This document shows, piece after piece, positions 26,920 to 35,044 of a stretch of DNA of 64,000 nt. Both the position numbers and the translations under genes were made by a program. The notes below the pieces were generated by a model that saw only the letters and a program-made list of their open reading frames with translations, did not search any database and was not told where the DNA came from. Source of the stretch: CAYRHJ01 sp964424105 (GTDB lineage: Bacteria > Planctomycetota > Phycisphaerae > UBA1845). The first letter of the stretch is position 1, and the number at the start of each line of letters is the position of its first letter. The DNA is taken from assembly GCA_964424105.1 (NCBI GenBank), contig CAYRHJ010000008.1:1-64000 (forward strand), written 5' to 3'.

Positions 26920-28005
26920 CTAGACGCCATACGTGCGGGGGCTGAAACGATCCGGATGGGCGCGGACGAATTCTATCGTTCGCTGTAGGCCCTGGTCCAG
27001 CGTGACTTTTGGTTGCCAGCCCAGCAGGTCTTTCGCCAGCGTGCTGTCGCACCGCAGTTCACTGACTTCGCTGCCATTGGGGCGGTGTCGAACCTGATCG
27101 CTGATGAATGGTTGGCCGGATTTAACGACCCCTGTCGGCGATGAACGACGCTCGCTGCCGCCGGCTAGTTCACAAACCCGCGCCACCAGATCACCGATTG
27201 AAATGGATTGGCCGTTGCCCAGATTGATCGTCCTGCCGACGGCATCACCAAGGCAGGCCGCCCGAACATAGCCGTCCACTGTATCGGTCACATAGGTGAA
27301 ATCCCGTTTGGGAGACGGGTCGCCGATACGAACGGGACCGTAGCCGGTCACACACTGTCCGATCACCGTGGGAATGATCGCCCGGTCCGACTGCCGCGGA
27401 CCGAAGACGTTGAATGGCCGAACCGTGACCACCGGCAGTTCAAAGCTTCGCGCGAAACTCTCCGCCAATTTGTCCGCGCCGATCTTGCTGGCGGAATAGG
27501 GCGACTGTCCCACCAGCGGATGCCTTTCATCCATGGGGACGTATTGAGCGGACCCATAAACTTCCGACGTGGACGTATGCACCAGGCGCTCGACGCCCGC
27601 GGATCGGGCGGCTTGCAGTACGTTCAACGTCCCCTCGACGTTGGTGCGAACATAGGACACCGGGGCGAGGTAGGAATACGGTATGCCGATCAGGGCAGCC
27701 AAGTGGAACACCAAGTCCACGCCGTCCGTCACGCGACATACCGAGTCACGATCGCACACGTCGCCCCACACGATCTCCATCTCAGCCACAACGTCGGAAC
27801 CGACGCAGGCCAGGTTTCCGAGGCTGGGCTGGCTCTTGTAATTGCCCAGCACGCGAACCTTGCAGCCTTCACGAATCAGCCGTTCCGCCAGGTGCGATCC
27901 CACGAACCCCGTCCCGCCGGTGACGAGCACTCGCTTTCCTTTCAGGTTCACGTTGTGATCGGCGGACGAAGTCCCGTCGGTCCGGTCTTGATGGTTTGGA
28001 ATCAT
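26920..28005 (-). CDS. NAD-dependent nucleotide-sugar 4,6-dehydratase, LegB-like
   Basis: 361 residues, extended SDR fold. The NAD-binding GGTGFVGSHL is at about 30-39, the catalytic triad is in HTSTSEVYG and SPYSASKIGADK, and the sugar site has RPFNVFGPRQ. The segment ALIGIPYSYLAPVSYVRTN is characteristic of LegB-type UDP-GlcNAc 4,6-dehydratases used for legionaminic-acid-like or bacillosamine-like sugars, though GDP- or dTDP-sugar enzymes cannot be excluded. It works in the cytoplasm making a modified sugar for surface polysaccharide or glycoprotein. The start overlaps the stop of the nucleotidyltransferase gene (ATGA), so the pair is translated together; no legC or legI partner is in the window. 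Confidence 0.88.
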   Translation of the reverse strand: MIPNHQDRTDGTSSADHNVNLKGKRVLVTGGTGFVGSHLAERLIREGCKVRVLGNYKSQPSLGNLACVGSDVVAEMEIVWGDVCDRDSVCRVTDGVDLVFHLAALIGIPYSYLAPVSYVRTNVEGTLNVLQAARSAGVERLVHTSTSEVYGSAQYVPMDERHPLVGQSPYSASKIGADKLAESFARSFELPVVTVRPFNVFGPRQSDRAIIPTVIGQCVTGYGPVRIGDPSPKRDFTYVTDTVDGYVRAACLGDAVGRTINLGNGQSISIGDLVARVCELAGGSERRSSPTGVVKSGQPFISDQVRHRPNGSEVSELRCDSTLAKDLLGWQPKVTLDQGLQRTIEFVRAHPDRFSPRTYGV

Positions 28006-28763
28006 GGTGCGTAGGCCTCCTGTGGGAGATGGGGCGCCGCGTGACTCGATAGAAAGCGGTCTCGGTGTTGCGACAGGGCTTCGTTCGCATGGTCGAGGTC
28101 TTCCGGGCAGCCGATGTCGTACCAGTCGCCCGTGTGCCGGTGGGTACGAATGGGCACGCCGGCGTCGAGGAGTGCGAAAATCAACTGATCCATGCCGAAC
28201 GGTTGATCGGGGGGCACGTAGTCGAGGATGTTTCGACTCATCGCATAGATGCCGGCGGCCATCGAAAACTCGACGGTGGGCTTTTCGCGAAATCCGTGGA
28301 TGAACCCGTTTTCATCGGCGTCGATCACTCCGCCGGGGATTTGGACGGTCCGCGGGCTGGTGGTGACGGTGAGGCCATGCCCAGACAGAGTGTGTTCGTC
28401 GAGCAGTTTTCGAAATGAAAGATCGGTCAGCAAGTCGCCGTTCATGACCAGGAAATGCTCCGCGACCCGATCTCGCACCAGACGAATCGGGCCGATGGTG
28501 CCCAAGGCTGACAGTTCCTTGCTGTAATGGATCCGTATGCCATACCGCTCGCCGTCACCGAAGTACGATCGCAAAAGCGCTTCAAGATAATTCACCGCCA
28601 GAATGATGCGGGTGAATCCCTCGCTGGCTAGTTGGTGGATGACGACTTCGAGAATGGGAATATCGCACACCGGGATCAGCGGCTTGGGCAACACCGTGGT
28701 GTAGGGCTTCAGCCGACTGCCCTTCCCGCCGGCGAGGATTACGACGTCGTACGATTCGTCCAT
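28002..28763 (-). CDS. Sugar-phosphate nucleotidyltransferase (RmlA/LegF-like)
   Basis: 253 residues from the ATG at 28763 (MDESYDVVILAGGKGSRLKP); the longer frame adds a Gly/Arg tail with no support. The nucleotide-binding loop LAGGKGSRLKPYT and PKPLIPV are at the N-terminus; the metal-binding Asp is in LVMNGDLLTD; GDWYDIGCPEDLDHANEAL at the C-terminus is usual in HddC/RmlA-like mannose- or heptose-1-phosphate nucleotidyltransferases. It activates a sugar-1-phosphate to an NDP-sugar. The coupled LegB-like dehydratase downstream presumably uses its product. No hexapeptide acetyltransferase domain is attached. Confidence 0.88.
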   Translation of the reverse strand: MDESYDVVILAGGKGSRLKPYTTVLPKPLIPVCDIPILEVVIHQLASEGFTRIILAVNYLEALLRSYFGDGERYGIRIHYSKELSALGTIGPIRLVRDRVAEHFLVMNGDLLTDLSFRKLLDEHTLSGHGLTVTTSPRTVQIPGGVIDADENGFIHGFREKPTVEFSMAAGIYAMSRNILDYVPPDQPFGMDQLIFALLDAGVPIRTHRHTGDWYDIGCPEDLDHANEALSQHRDRFLSSHAAPHLPQEAYAP

Positions 28764-29151
28764 GCATAACCCCCGGCATGATCGCCCACCACCATCACCG
28801 CCCATCCTTGCGTCTTGACCCGGTTCTCAGCGCTGGTAACGCGGCTCAGCATGACCCCCGTGTGACGACGCGGGCGCACGTTTTCCATGCTGATTCGTCG
28901 GCAGATGCTGGTTCGAACTGAAAGACTATCGGACGCGATTTCGCCCGCCGGGACGTTGCGCGTCTCGCGAGATGTGCCGTCGGTTGGGTCATGCCGCCTG
29001 ACGCACGCGGATCATTCGGGTCAGCGGCGACAGTCGCCAGACGGAAATCATGCCTGGACCCCGGCCTTCGCCGGGGTGACGGTTTTCCGGCAAGAACGAA
29101 CCTACTTCATTACACCGTCGCATCGTCAAGAATGGACACGTCTTGGTGGCG
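28764..29151. other. Intergenic, about 390 bases, one family-A repeat
   Basis: Lies between the nucleotidyltransferase (reverse) and the 3' end of the MBL-fold gene (reverse), so it should hold the promoter of the sugar operon. Contains the family-A copy at 29054-29082; nothing else recognised. Confidence 0.45.
29054..29082 (+). repeat. Family-A intergenic hairpin repeat
   Basis: CTGGACCCCGGCCTTCGCCG then GGGTGACGG, the same arm variant as at 15377-15405 (ACCCCGGC paired with GCCGGGGT). Confidence 0.85.
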
Positions 29152-30033
29152 TCAGCGCGTCAGGCTCCGATGCACGATTTCCAGCCAACGATTGGTGTCG
29201 ATGAATGACCAGCTCCACGAGTCCCACTCCTTCGGTAGTCCCGCGGATTGAATGTCTGGCAAGCTCTTGCCGTCCTTGATGGCCCGGCGAACGACGTCGG
29301 TCGTCGATTGTAACATGCGGACATACAGGTCAAGGTCGTTCTTGTCCGCCAATGGGCCATGACCGGCGATTACCTTCGCGCCGGCGGGCAGCGCGTCGAT
29401 GACGGCTTGCACGTTGCGGATGAAACCGTTTACGTCCCCGCCGCTGTCGAGATCGATAAACGGGAACCGCTGATTGAACAACAGGTCTCCCATGTGAACC
29501 ACATTCGAGCCGGTGAAATAAACGACGCTGTCGCCATCGGTGTGGCCCTTGGGATAGTGAATCACCCTGACTTCTTCGCCGTTGAAATGAATGGCGACCG
29601 ATTCTTCAAACGTAATCACCGGCCAGCCGCCGGGGTCGATGGCTTCAGTGGTGCCGCGCGGTGTGACCTGTCGCGTGGAAAGTCGCCGGCGCACGTTGTG
29701 ATGGGCGATGATGTGGGCTTCGCGACCGAAGATCGGGTTGGATCCGGTGTGATCACCGTGCCAATGCGTGTTCAGAACGAATTCCAGGTTTCCGGGGTTC
29801 AGGTCTTTCAAGGCCTTTCGAATCTTGTCCGCCAACGGTGCGAATTGATCGTCCACCATCAAGATGCCGTCGTCGCCGACCGACACACCAATGTTCCCGC
29901 CCGCGCCCTCGAGCATGTAGACCTTGCCAGCCACGTGCGTAGCCTTGATCTCCACGTTGTCGAACCGGCCCTGCCCACGTGCGAGCGAACCGCTGAGCAG
30001 GACAACGGTGGCGGCGATGGCATAACGCATCAT
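29152..30033 (-). CDS. Exported metallo-beta-lactamase-fold hydrolase
   Basis: 293 residues from the ATG at 30033, which has a GGAG ribosome binding site and opens a signal peptide (MMRYAIAATVVLLSGSLARG); the upstream extension to 30201 is unsupported. Zinc motifs are complete: NTHWHGDHTGSNPIFG (HxHxDH), HYPKGHTDGDSVV (third His), HMGDLLFN (bridging Asp) and IAGHGP (last His). The layout matches periplasmic MBL-fold hydrolases annotated as quinoprotein-relay or B3-like lactamase homologues; the substrate is not evident. A single-gene unit with repeats on its upstream side. Confidence 0.88.
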   Translation of the reverse strand: MMRYAIAATVVLLSGSLARGQGRFDNVEIKATHVAGKVYMLEGAGGNIGVSVGDDGILMVDDQFAPLADKIRKALKDLNPGNLEFVLNTHWHGDHTGSNPIFGREAHIIAHHNVRRRLSTRQVTPRGTTEAIDPGGWPVITFEESVAIHFNGEEVRVIHYPKGHTDGDSVVYFTGSNVVHMGDLLFNQRFPFIDLDSGGDVNGFIRNVQAVIDALPAGAKVIAGHGPLADKNDLDLYVRMLQSTTDVVRRAIKDGKSLPDIQSAGLPKEWDSWSWSFIDTNRWLEIVHRSLTR

Positions 30034-30297
30034 GTTGGACTCCGTGGTTGGTTTCACCTGATCATCCTCGTACGGGCGACGATTTGATCCTTTCTGGGAT
30101 GACGATTTCCTCGCCAACGGCAATCTTTCATTCAGCAATCGCCAATCGGCACGTAGAAGGCTGCATGATATCGTTGTGACGACGAACCGCAAGCCTATCA
30201 AGCCTATGCAACCCGAAAGCGCCTTTGTATACTACGACTCGTCGTCGCCCGATTCGTCGGTCGGCGTAATAGGCTAGTGTAGCTAATCGCGCAGTTT

Positions 30298-30333
30298 GCA
30301 TCTTATCAGAGCCGCGACCGTCAGGGAGCGGAC
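30298..30333 (+). repeat. Family-B repeat with GCATCTTATCA flank
   Basis: GCATCTTATCAGAGCCGCGA then CCGTCAGGGAGCGGAC. The reverse form of the same flank (TGATAAGATGCAA) is found at 33384-33396 and 58325-58337, so the mobile or copied unit is longer than the hairpin core. Confidence 0.85.
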
Positions 30334-30432
30334 AGGCTTTTCACGATCCAACCGCTTCCTGTCGGGCGCGGCTCGGAAGGTGGCAGGCGAGATTCGGAAA
30401 ACTTGGCGTTATCGTGTTTCGGTCATCGAGTT

Positions 30433-30459
30433 CCCCACGTCTATAGACGTGGGCCACCC
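30433..30459 (+). repeat. Family-E hairpin repeat
   Basis: CCCCACGTCTATAGACGTGG then GCCACCC; a perfect stem CCACGTCTA/TAGACGTGG. It shares the GTGGGCCACCC tail with the hairpin inside the 84-base duplication at 17459-17626 but has a different stem sequence. Confidence 0.75.
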
Positions 30460-30475
30460 TTTACGGTCGGTATCA

Positions 30476-30504
30476 CTGGATTCCGGCGTTCGCCGGAATG
30501 ACGG
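30476..30504 (+). repeat. Family-A intergenic hairpin repeat (consensus copy)
   Basis: CTGGATTCCGGCGTTCGCCG then GAATGACGG, identical in its core to the copies at 48191, 51242, 58242 and, apart from one base, 33321. Confidence 0.9.
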
Positions 30505-30546
30505 ATGCCGTCGGGCGCGGCCGGGTTTCGATAGGATGCGTCATTT

Positions 30547-31539
30547 ATGACCAACTACACTAGGCGAGCCAATCTGGTAGGGAGATTTGCAATGACAGTT
30601 TTGGCGATTTTGACCTTGTTAGCGGTAGCGGTAGCTAGTCCGCCGCCCGATTCGCCGTTGGTCATCTCAGCCAAGCTCTTGGCGGATCAATTGGTGGTTG
30701 GCCAGGAATACACGATCGAATTGAACGTGCAATTGGCGGACGGTTGGTCGACTTCAAGTGCGGGTGTGCCCGCGCCGATTTTGCAGATCGATGTTCCCAA
30801 GTCCGTGGAATTGTCCGGCAAGGTCTTGGAGACCCATCAAGAGCTTGCCAAGAACGATTTCTTGGATGCACCATTCGAGCGGTTGATCAAAGATTGGCCG
30901 GCCCGAGTGGATTTCAAGCTGACGCGTCGGCCAGGTGACCACGACGCCATCCGCATGAACGTGCTCGCCTACGTGGGGGATGACTCGGGTGACGCCCGCT
31001 TCTTTCGCCGGCGATTGGTCCTTCCCGTCAAACCGAACGCCGTGGCTGAAATCGGTTCGCCGGACGAATCGAATTGGGGAAAAGTCAAATCGCTGCAAAT
31101 CGGCGACAAAGCCAAGCCGTTCGAGTTGCCCACGGGCGACGACCGGAAAGTCAATCTCGAAGACTACTTGGGCAAGCAGAACGTCATCATCACGACGTAC
31201 CGGGCCTTCTGGTGACCGTTTTGCGTGACGCAACTGGTTCAGTTGCAGGAAATGTGGTCGGAATTTCAGCAGCGCGACATCGCCGTCATCGCAGTAGCGC
31301 AGGAGGACAAGGACGTTTCATCGCACGCTCAAATCCTTAAACGGTTCAAAAGCGATCGGAAGTTCGAAATCGTGGTCGACGTGGATCGGCGAAAGACAAG
31401 CTCGTACGACCGAACGTCGGCCTATCTGATCGATGAGCAAGGCGTGGTGCGGCAGGTGTTTCCGATGCTCATTCACTCCCGGCCAAGCTGGCGGGCGATA
31501 CTTGCGGAGTTTGACCGCATCATGAAACAGGAGGACTAG
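30547..31539 (+). CDS. Probable selenoprotein: exported redoxin with UxxC active site (in-frame TGA at 31213)
   Basis: One 330-residue reading frame if the TGA at 31213-31215 is read as selenocysteine (residue 223). Residues 1-32 are a signal peptide (MTNYTRRANLVGRF then a hydrophobic core); an ATG at 30592 with GGGAG upstream is an alternative start. Residues about 35-165 form a DsbD-N-like beta domain. Residues about 180-330 are an AhpC/TSA-type redoxin. The active site reads TYRAFW-U-PFCVTQLVQLQ, where relatives have WCPFC, so the TGA sits exactly at the first redox Cys and the frame continues with normal redoxin sequence (VIAVAQEDKDVSSHAQILKR; SAYLIDEQGVVRQVFPM) to a TAG. A hairpin with SECIS-like geometry begins 14 bases after the TGA. 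Likely a periplasmic thiol-disulfide or peroxide reductase. The selABC genes are not in this window. Confidence 0.88.
31216..31246 (+). promoter_or_regulatory. Putative bacterial SECIS element just after the Sec codon
   Basis: GCAACTG (31230-31236) pairs perfectly with CAGTTGC (31240-31246) around a three-base loop GTT (31237-31239). The loop starts with G and lies 21 bases after the TGA, within the range known for bacterial SECIS loops that bind SelB. The hairpin is inside the coding sequence, as expected in bacteria. Thermodynamic folding was not computed. Confidence 0.75.
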
Positions 31540-31568
31540 TGACGGCGATTCCGCTCGCAGTCGAAACA

Positions 31569-32135
31569 TCAGTCGTTGAAATCAATGCCCATCGGAGTTC
31601 GGCCCAACTCGGCGCAACAATCAGCCAACATCCCGACGTAGGTACGTTTTTCGATTTCGAGGGCGTCCAACCCCAGCGCTCGCCGCGCAGCAGCTACCGC
31701 TTGTTCGTGCGGACCCTCGATTTCGACGAACCATCCTAGCATGGGCACTTCGTCGAGTTCAACGTGGCAGGTGCCTAAAACCCAGCGCTCCCGCCGCTTG
31801 CAGTATTCCATGACCGTTTTGAAACCCAAAGCCTCCAGCAGCGGCAACATGCGCCGCGAATCGCCGACGGCGGTTTCAATCTCCTCTCGCTGTTTGAAAG
31901 GCCCCGGCTTGGGGGGGCCTTTGTACGTCACCATGGTCGGAACGGGTTCGCCTTCCACGGTCTGCATGATGCGTACCCGCAATCCGCATTGGGATCGCCG
32001 CAACAATCCATCGACGCTGTCGAGAATGTGATTCTTCTCCACGTAGCGACCCACAAACGCGGCGTCCGCCTGTTTCAAGCGGTCTCGAATGGTCTCGTGC
32101 CCGTCGACCTTGAATTTCGCTTCAATCTCGTCCAT
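31569..32135 (-). CDS. CYTH-domain protein (class IV adenylate cyclase / CyaB-like)
   Basis: 188 residues. The N-terminal signature EIEAKFKV (ExExK) is at residues 3-10, and the charged beta-barrel strands follow (GLRVRIMQ; TMVTYKGPPKPGPFKQREEI; WVLGTCHVELDEVPMLGWFV; EIEGP). CYTH proteins bind triphosphates with divalent metal; bacterial CyaB-like members make cAMP or hydrolyse thiamine triphosphate or inorganic triphosphate. The activity here is not evident. It converges on the selenoprotein gene (29 bases apart) and lies 25 bases downstream of the ABC ATPase gene in the same direction. Confidence 0.9.
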   Translation of the reverse strand: MDEIEAKFKVDGHETIRDRLKQADAAFVGRYVEKNHILDSVDGLLRRSQCGLRVRIMQTVEGEPVPTMVTYKGPPKPGPFKQREEIETAVGDSRRMLPLLEALGFKTVMEYCKRRERWVLGTCHVELDEVPMLGWFVEIEGPHEQAVAAARRALGLDALEIEKRTYVGMLADCCAELGRTPMGIDFND

Positions 32136-32160
32136 CGGTCATCGTCACCCAGCCGACAAA

Positions 32161-33180
32161 TCAACTCGCCTTGGATTTCGCTTCCTCGTTGTATCTCTTG
32201 TCATCCTGTGAATACATGTGCGAAATGATCTCCTCGATGGGAGGATCGTCCACGTAGAGGTCTTGGATCGGATACTTGGCCAATAATTCGCCGGCTCGCT
32301 TGGCTACGGATTCACGGGTCAGTCGCAAGGTGACCCGGGGCGGTTCGTGTCGGACGACCTCGCCGAACGCTTCCAGACCAGCCGGCGTGCCGTTGAGAAA
32401 TTCCACCGTGACCAGTTTGTATCCGCCGAATCGGGCAACGATGTCAGCCAAGGGACCGTCGTGCATCAGTTGGCCGTGGTTGATCACCATCACGCGCTTG
32501 CACAACGCTTCGATATCCTGCATGTAGTGGCTGGTGAGTATGATCGTGACCCCGTTGTCGCGATTGTATTCGCGCAGGCACTGGCGGATGCTGGCTTGCG
32601 CCACGACGTCCAAGCCTATCGTCGGTTCGTCGAGAAAAAGGATTCTCGGCGAGTGGAGCAGCGCCGCGATCAGCTCCATCTTCATGCGTTCGCCCAGGCT
32701 CAGCTCGCGTACGGGCTGATGGGTCAGGTCGCCCACCTTCAACAGGTCCGTCAATTCATTCTGCACGCGACGAAAGGTGTCGTCGTCGATTCCGTAAATC
32801 TCCTTGTGCAACCTGAAGGATTCGACGGCTGGCAGGTCCCACCATAACTGGTTCTTCTGCCCCATGAGCAGGGCGAATTGTCTTCGGTAAGCGTTGTCCC
32901 GTTTCCAGGGGATATAACCCAGCACGCGCGCGGTTCCCTGGGTCGGGTAAATCAGGCCGCTGAGTATTTTCAGGGTCGTCGTCTTGCCCGCACCGTTGGG
33001 ACCCAGAAAGCCGACGATTTCGCCCGGCTCGATGTCAAAGTCGATCCCATCGACCGCGTGAACGTGCTTGTACGTCCGGCGGAACAACGAGCGGACCGAC
33101 GCAGCCAATCCCTGCGGCTTGACATGGACACGATAGACCTTTTTGAGGTTTCGTACTTCGATTGCGGGCATCGACACCAT
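32161..33180 (-). CDS. ABC transporter ATP-binding protein (ABC-2 / DrrA-YbhF class), no permease nearby
   Basis: 339 residues. Walker A GFLGPNGAGKTTT is at about 58-70, the Q-loop is in LMGQKNQLWW, the signature is ELSLGERMKMELIAALLHSP, and Walker B plus the D-loop is RILFLDEPTIGLD, followed by the H-loop LTSHYM. The length and the C-terminal 100-residue extension fit ABC-2-type exporter ATPases. Such proteins work as a dimer under an inner-membrane permease, but no permease gene is adjacent, so the partner is encoded elsewhere or was lost. Two start codons (33180, 33171) are equally good. Confidence 0.92.
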   Translation of the reverse strand: MVSMPAIEVRNLKKVYRVHVKPQGLAASVRSLFRRTYKHVHAVDGIDFDIEPGEIVGFLGPNGAGKTTTLKILSGLIYPTQGTARVLGYIPWKRDNAYRRQFALLMGQKNQLWWDLPAVESFRLHKEIYGIDDDTFRRVQNELTDLLKVGDLTHQPVRELSLGERMKMELIAALLHSPRILFLDEPTIGLDVVAQASIRQCLREYNRDNGVTIILTSHYMQDIEALCKRVMVINHGQLMHDGPLADIVARFGGYKLVTVEFLNGTPAGLEAFGEVVRHEPPRVTLRLTRESVAKRAGELLAKYPIQDLYVDDPPIEEIISHMYSQDDKRYNEEAKSKAS

Positions 33181-33282
33181 ACTACACGCATGTCCGGTCC
33201 TCCAAAAGCGCGGTCAAAACACAAGCAGGGTCTTTCAGTTTTAGGTTTTTCGCCAGGGTAGCGCGAGCGGGATCGTCCCGCA

Positions 33283-33310
33283 CGTCACTCCGCGCAAGCC
33301 GGAGTCCAGG
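33283..33310 (-). repeat. Family-A repeat, reverse copy
   Basis: CGTCACTCCGCGCAAGCCGG then AGTCCAGG, 10 bases away from a forward copy (33321), so the two face each other and could fold into one large cruciform-like structure. Confidence 0.75.
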
Positions 33311-33320
33311 CAGCGTTTTT

Positions 33321-33396
33321 CTGGATTGCGGCGTTCGCCGGAATGACGGATGCGGGGGACCGCTCGCTTCACGGTCGCGGCTCTGATAAGATGCAA
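33321..33396 (+). repeat. Composite: family-A repeat followed by reverse family-B repeat with flank
   Basis: CTGGATTGCGGCGTTCGCCG (A, 33321-33349), then GGACCGCTCGCTTCACGGTC and GCGGCTCTGATAAGATGCAA (B with flank, 33357-33396). The same A-then-B order recurs at 48191-48255 and 56086-56183. It lies between the ABC ATPase gene and the end of mcsB. Confidence 0.85.
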
Positions 33397-33414
33397 ACGG
33401 CGTGAAAAACAACG

Positions 33415-34473
33415 CTAGTTTCGTGACGTGAGCATGCTTCGGAGAAAATCCGCTCGTGCGACGCTGCGCTCAGCCCCGTCCAGCCGACGGCCGGAAAGCT
33501 TTTGAAGATGCGCGGATTGGCTGCGAATGAACATTTCGTTAACCTTGGTCAGATCGAGGTCCTTACATCGTCCCATGCTGACCCCCATTCGCACGTGAGA
33601 CAGGAGAAACAACGACTCGTCGCTGCTGATGGTGCGGGCGTTGCCCAGGGCACCATAGGCCCGCCAGATCTTGTCATCAAGCAAACTCGTCCGTTCGTTG
33701 AGCAGGGCTTCGCGAGCGGCCATTTCATAGCTGACGATCTTGGGGATGACTTCGCTGCCGAAATCTTCGACCAGTTCGTCTTCGGTCTTGCCCAGGGTGA
33801 CCTGATTGGAAATCTGAAAGAAATCACCGATCGCGTCGGTGCCTTCACCGTGCAGCCCGCGGACCGCCAAGCGCATATCCTTGGCCGCTCGAAACAGGTG
33901 CTCGATCTGGCTGGTAATTTTCAGCGCGGGCAGATGCAACATCACCGAGACGCGCATCCCCGTCCCCACGTTCGTCGGGCACGCAGTCAAAAATCCATAC
34001 TGTTTGTCAAAGGCGAACTCCACCTGCCGATCCAACTGCGCATCGAGCTTGCTGATCTCCTCGTACAGGACGCCGATCTGCAATCCACTTCGCAAAGCTT
34101 GTATGCGAAGATGGTCTTCTTCGTTAATCATGATCGCCAGTCGCTCGCCCCGGGAGACAGCCACGCCCCTCGCCCCCTCGCCGTCGGCGTGCTGCCGGCT
34201 GATGAGATGCCTCTCCACCAGCACCTGCCGATCAAGGTCTTCCACGGACTCCATGTCGAAGACCAGGGCATCTTCCACCACGCCCGGCGAGGTGATGCAA
34301 TCGCAGATGGTGCGGTAAATCTGACGACGATCGGACTCGGACGCCTTGGACAAAAAAGGGTGACCGCTGATGTTCCGGGCCAACCGGATGCGCGACGAAA
34401 TCACGACGTCGGAATAGGGACCCTCGCCCCGCAGCCATTCGCCGATTTGATCTGTCAACTTGTCGATGCTCAT
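33415..34473 (-). CDS. mcsB: Protein arginine kinase McsB
   Basis: 352 residues, the usual length. It has the phosphagen-kinase fold: VVISSRIRLARN (ATP site), IMINEEDHLRIQAL (substrate Glu), CPTNVGTGMRVSV (conserved Cys and loop) and AVRGLHGEGTDA (flexible loop). McsB phosphorylates arginines on misfolded or regulatory proteins, marking them for ClpCP in Firmicutes. The start overlaps the mcsA stop by ATGA, preserving the mcsA-mcsB coupling known elsewhere, but ctsR and clpC are not adjacent. The C-terminal allosteric RDxxRA motif of Bacillus is not clearly present. Confidence 0.93.
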   Translation of the reverse strand: MSIDKLTDQIGEWLRGEGPYSDVVISSRIRLARNISGHPFLSKASESDRRQIYRTICDCITSPGVVEDALVFDMESVEDLDRQVLVERHLISRQHADGEGARGVAVSRGERLAIMINEEDHLRIQALRSGLQIGVLYEEISKLDAQLDRQVEFAFDKQYGFLTACPTNVGTGMRVSVMLHLPALKITSQIEHLFRAAKDMRLAVRGLHGEGTDAIGDFFQISNQVTLGKTEDELVEDFGSEVIPKIVSYEMAAREALLNERTSLLDDKIWRAYGALGNARTISSDESLFLLSHVRMGVSMGRCKDLDLTKVNEMFIRSQSAHLQKLSGRRLDGAERSVARADFLRSMLTSRN

Positions 34474-34967
34474 GACGGCTCCAGGGCCTTGAGTTCGTCA
34501 CGGATCTTCGCAGCCTGCTCATAGTCCTCGATGTCCAGCGCTTCCTTCAAGGTTCGTCGCAGCGCGGAGAGTTTGACCTGATTGGGAGACTCGTCGACCG
34601 GTGAGCCGGGAGCCTTCCCCACGTGATGCGTAGCCCCCCCATGGGCCCGTTCGATCAGGGGACCGAGATGCTTGGCAAACACCTTATAATCCTCCGGGCA
34701 ACCCAATAGGCCGTGGGCGCGAAATTCGCGAAAGGTCATCCCGCAACGGGGACAGGCCAGCGCATCAGCCGCCGACGTGATCCCCGCGGATTGCTTGACG
34801 AACCCTTCGAGCAGGGTCGTGATGGTCTCCTGCTTTTGGACAGTGACGCCCTCTTCCGCGGCGCATCGTTCGCACAAATGGCGCTCGCGTTTTTCGCCAT
34901 TAGGCGGAATGATGTCGGTGAGATGAACCGTCGCCTGCGATTTCTTGCAGCGCTGACACATCGTCAT
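34470..34967 (-). CDS. mcsA: McsA: zinc-finger activator with UVR motif
   Basis: 165 residues. Two treble-clef-like zinc sites are visible: MCQRCKKS with HLCERCAAEEG, and LACPRCGMTFREF with the following Cys near 90. The C-terminal UVR motif reads LSALRRTLKEALDIEDYEQAAKIRDELKAL. McsA activates the McsB arginine kinase and adapts it to its substrates. Only one of the Bacillus CxxC pairs is missing its clear partner, so metal binding is likely but not certain. It is the first gene of the mcsA-mcsB pair. Confidence 0.9.
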   Translation of the reverse strand: MTMCQRCKKSQATVHLTDIIPPNGEKRERHLCERCAAEEGVTVQKQETITTLLEGFVKQSAGITSAADALACPRCGMTFREFRAHGLLGCPEDYKVFAKHLGPLIERAHGGATHHVGKAPGSPVDESPNQVKLSALRRTLKEALDIEDYEQAAKIRDELKALEPS

Positions 34968-35044
34968 AAGTTGTTACTCAAACGGCTTTCCAGCCTTGAA
35001 ATCTTACGTCTTGTCTTCTTCATCGTCAACTTGTTCGGACTTCC

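Larger units (their letters stand above)
30034..30546. other. Intergenic, about 510 bases, repeat modules B, E and A
   Basis: Divergent spacer between the MBL-fold gene and the selenoprotein gene. Contains a family-B repeat with its long left flank (30298-30333), a family-E hairpin (30433-30459) and a family-A copy (30476-30504). No gene seen. Confidence 0.6.

Noticed and set aside
31225..31539. Separate 104-residue redoxin gene after the TGA
   Set aside because: It is in the same frame as 30547-31212, has no ribosome binding site or proper start, and together they form one redoxin with the TGA at the active-site Cys.
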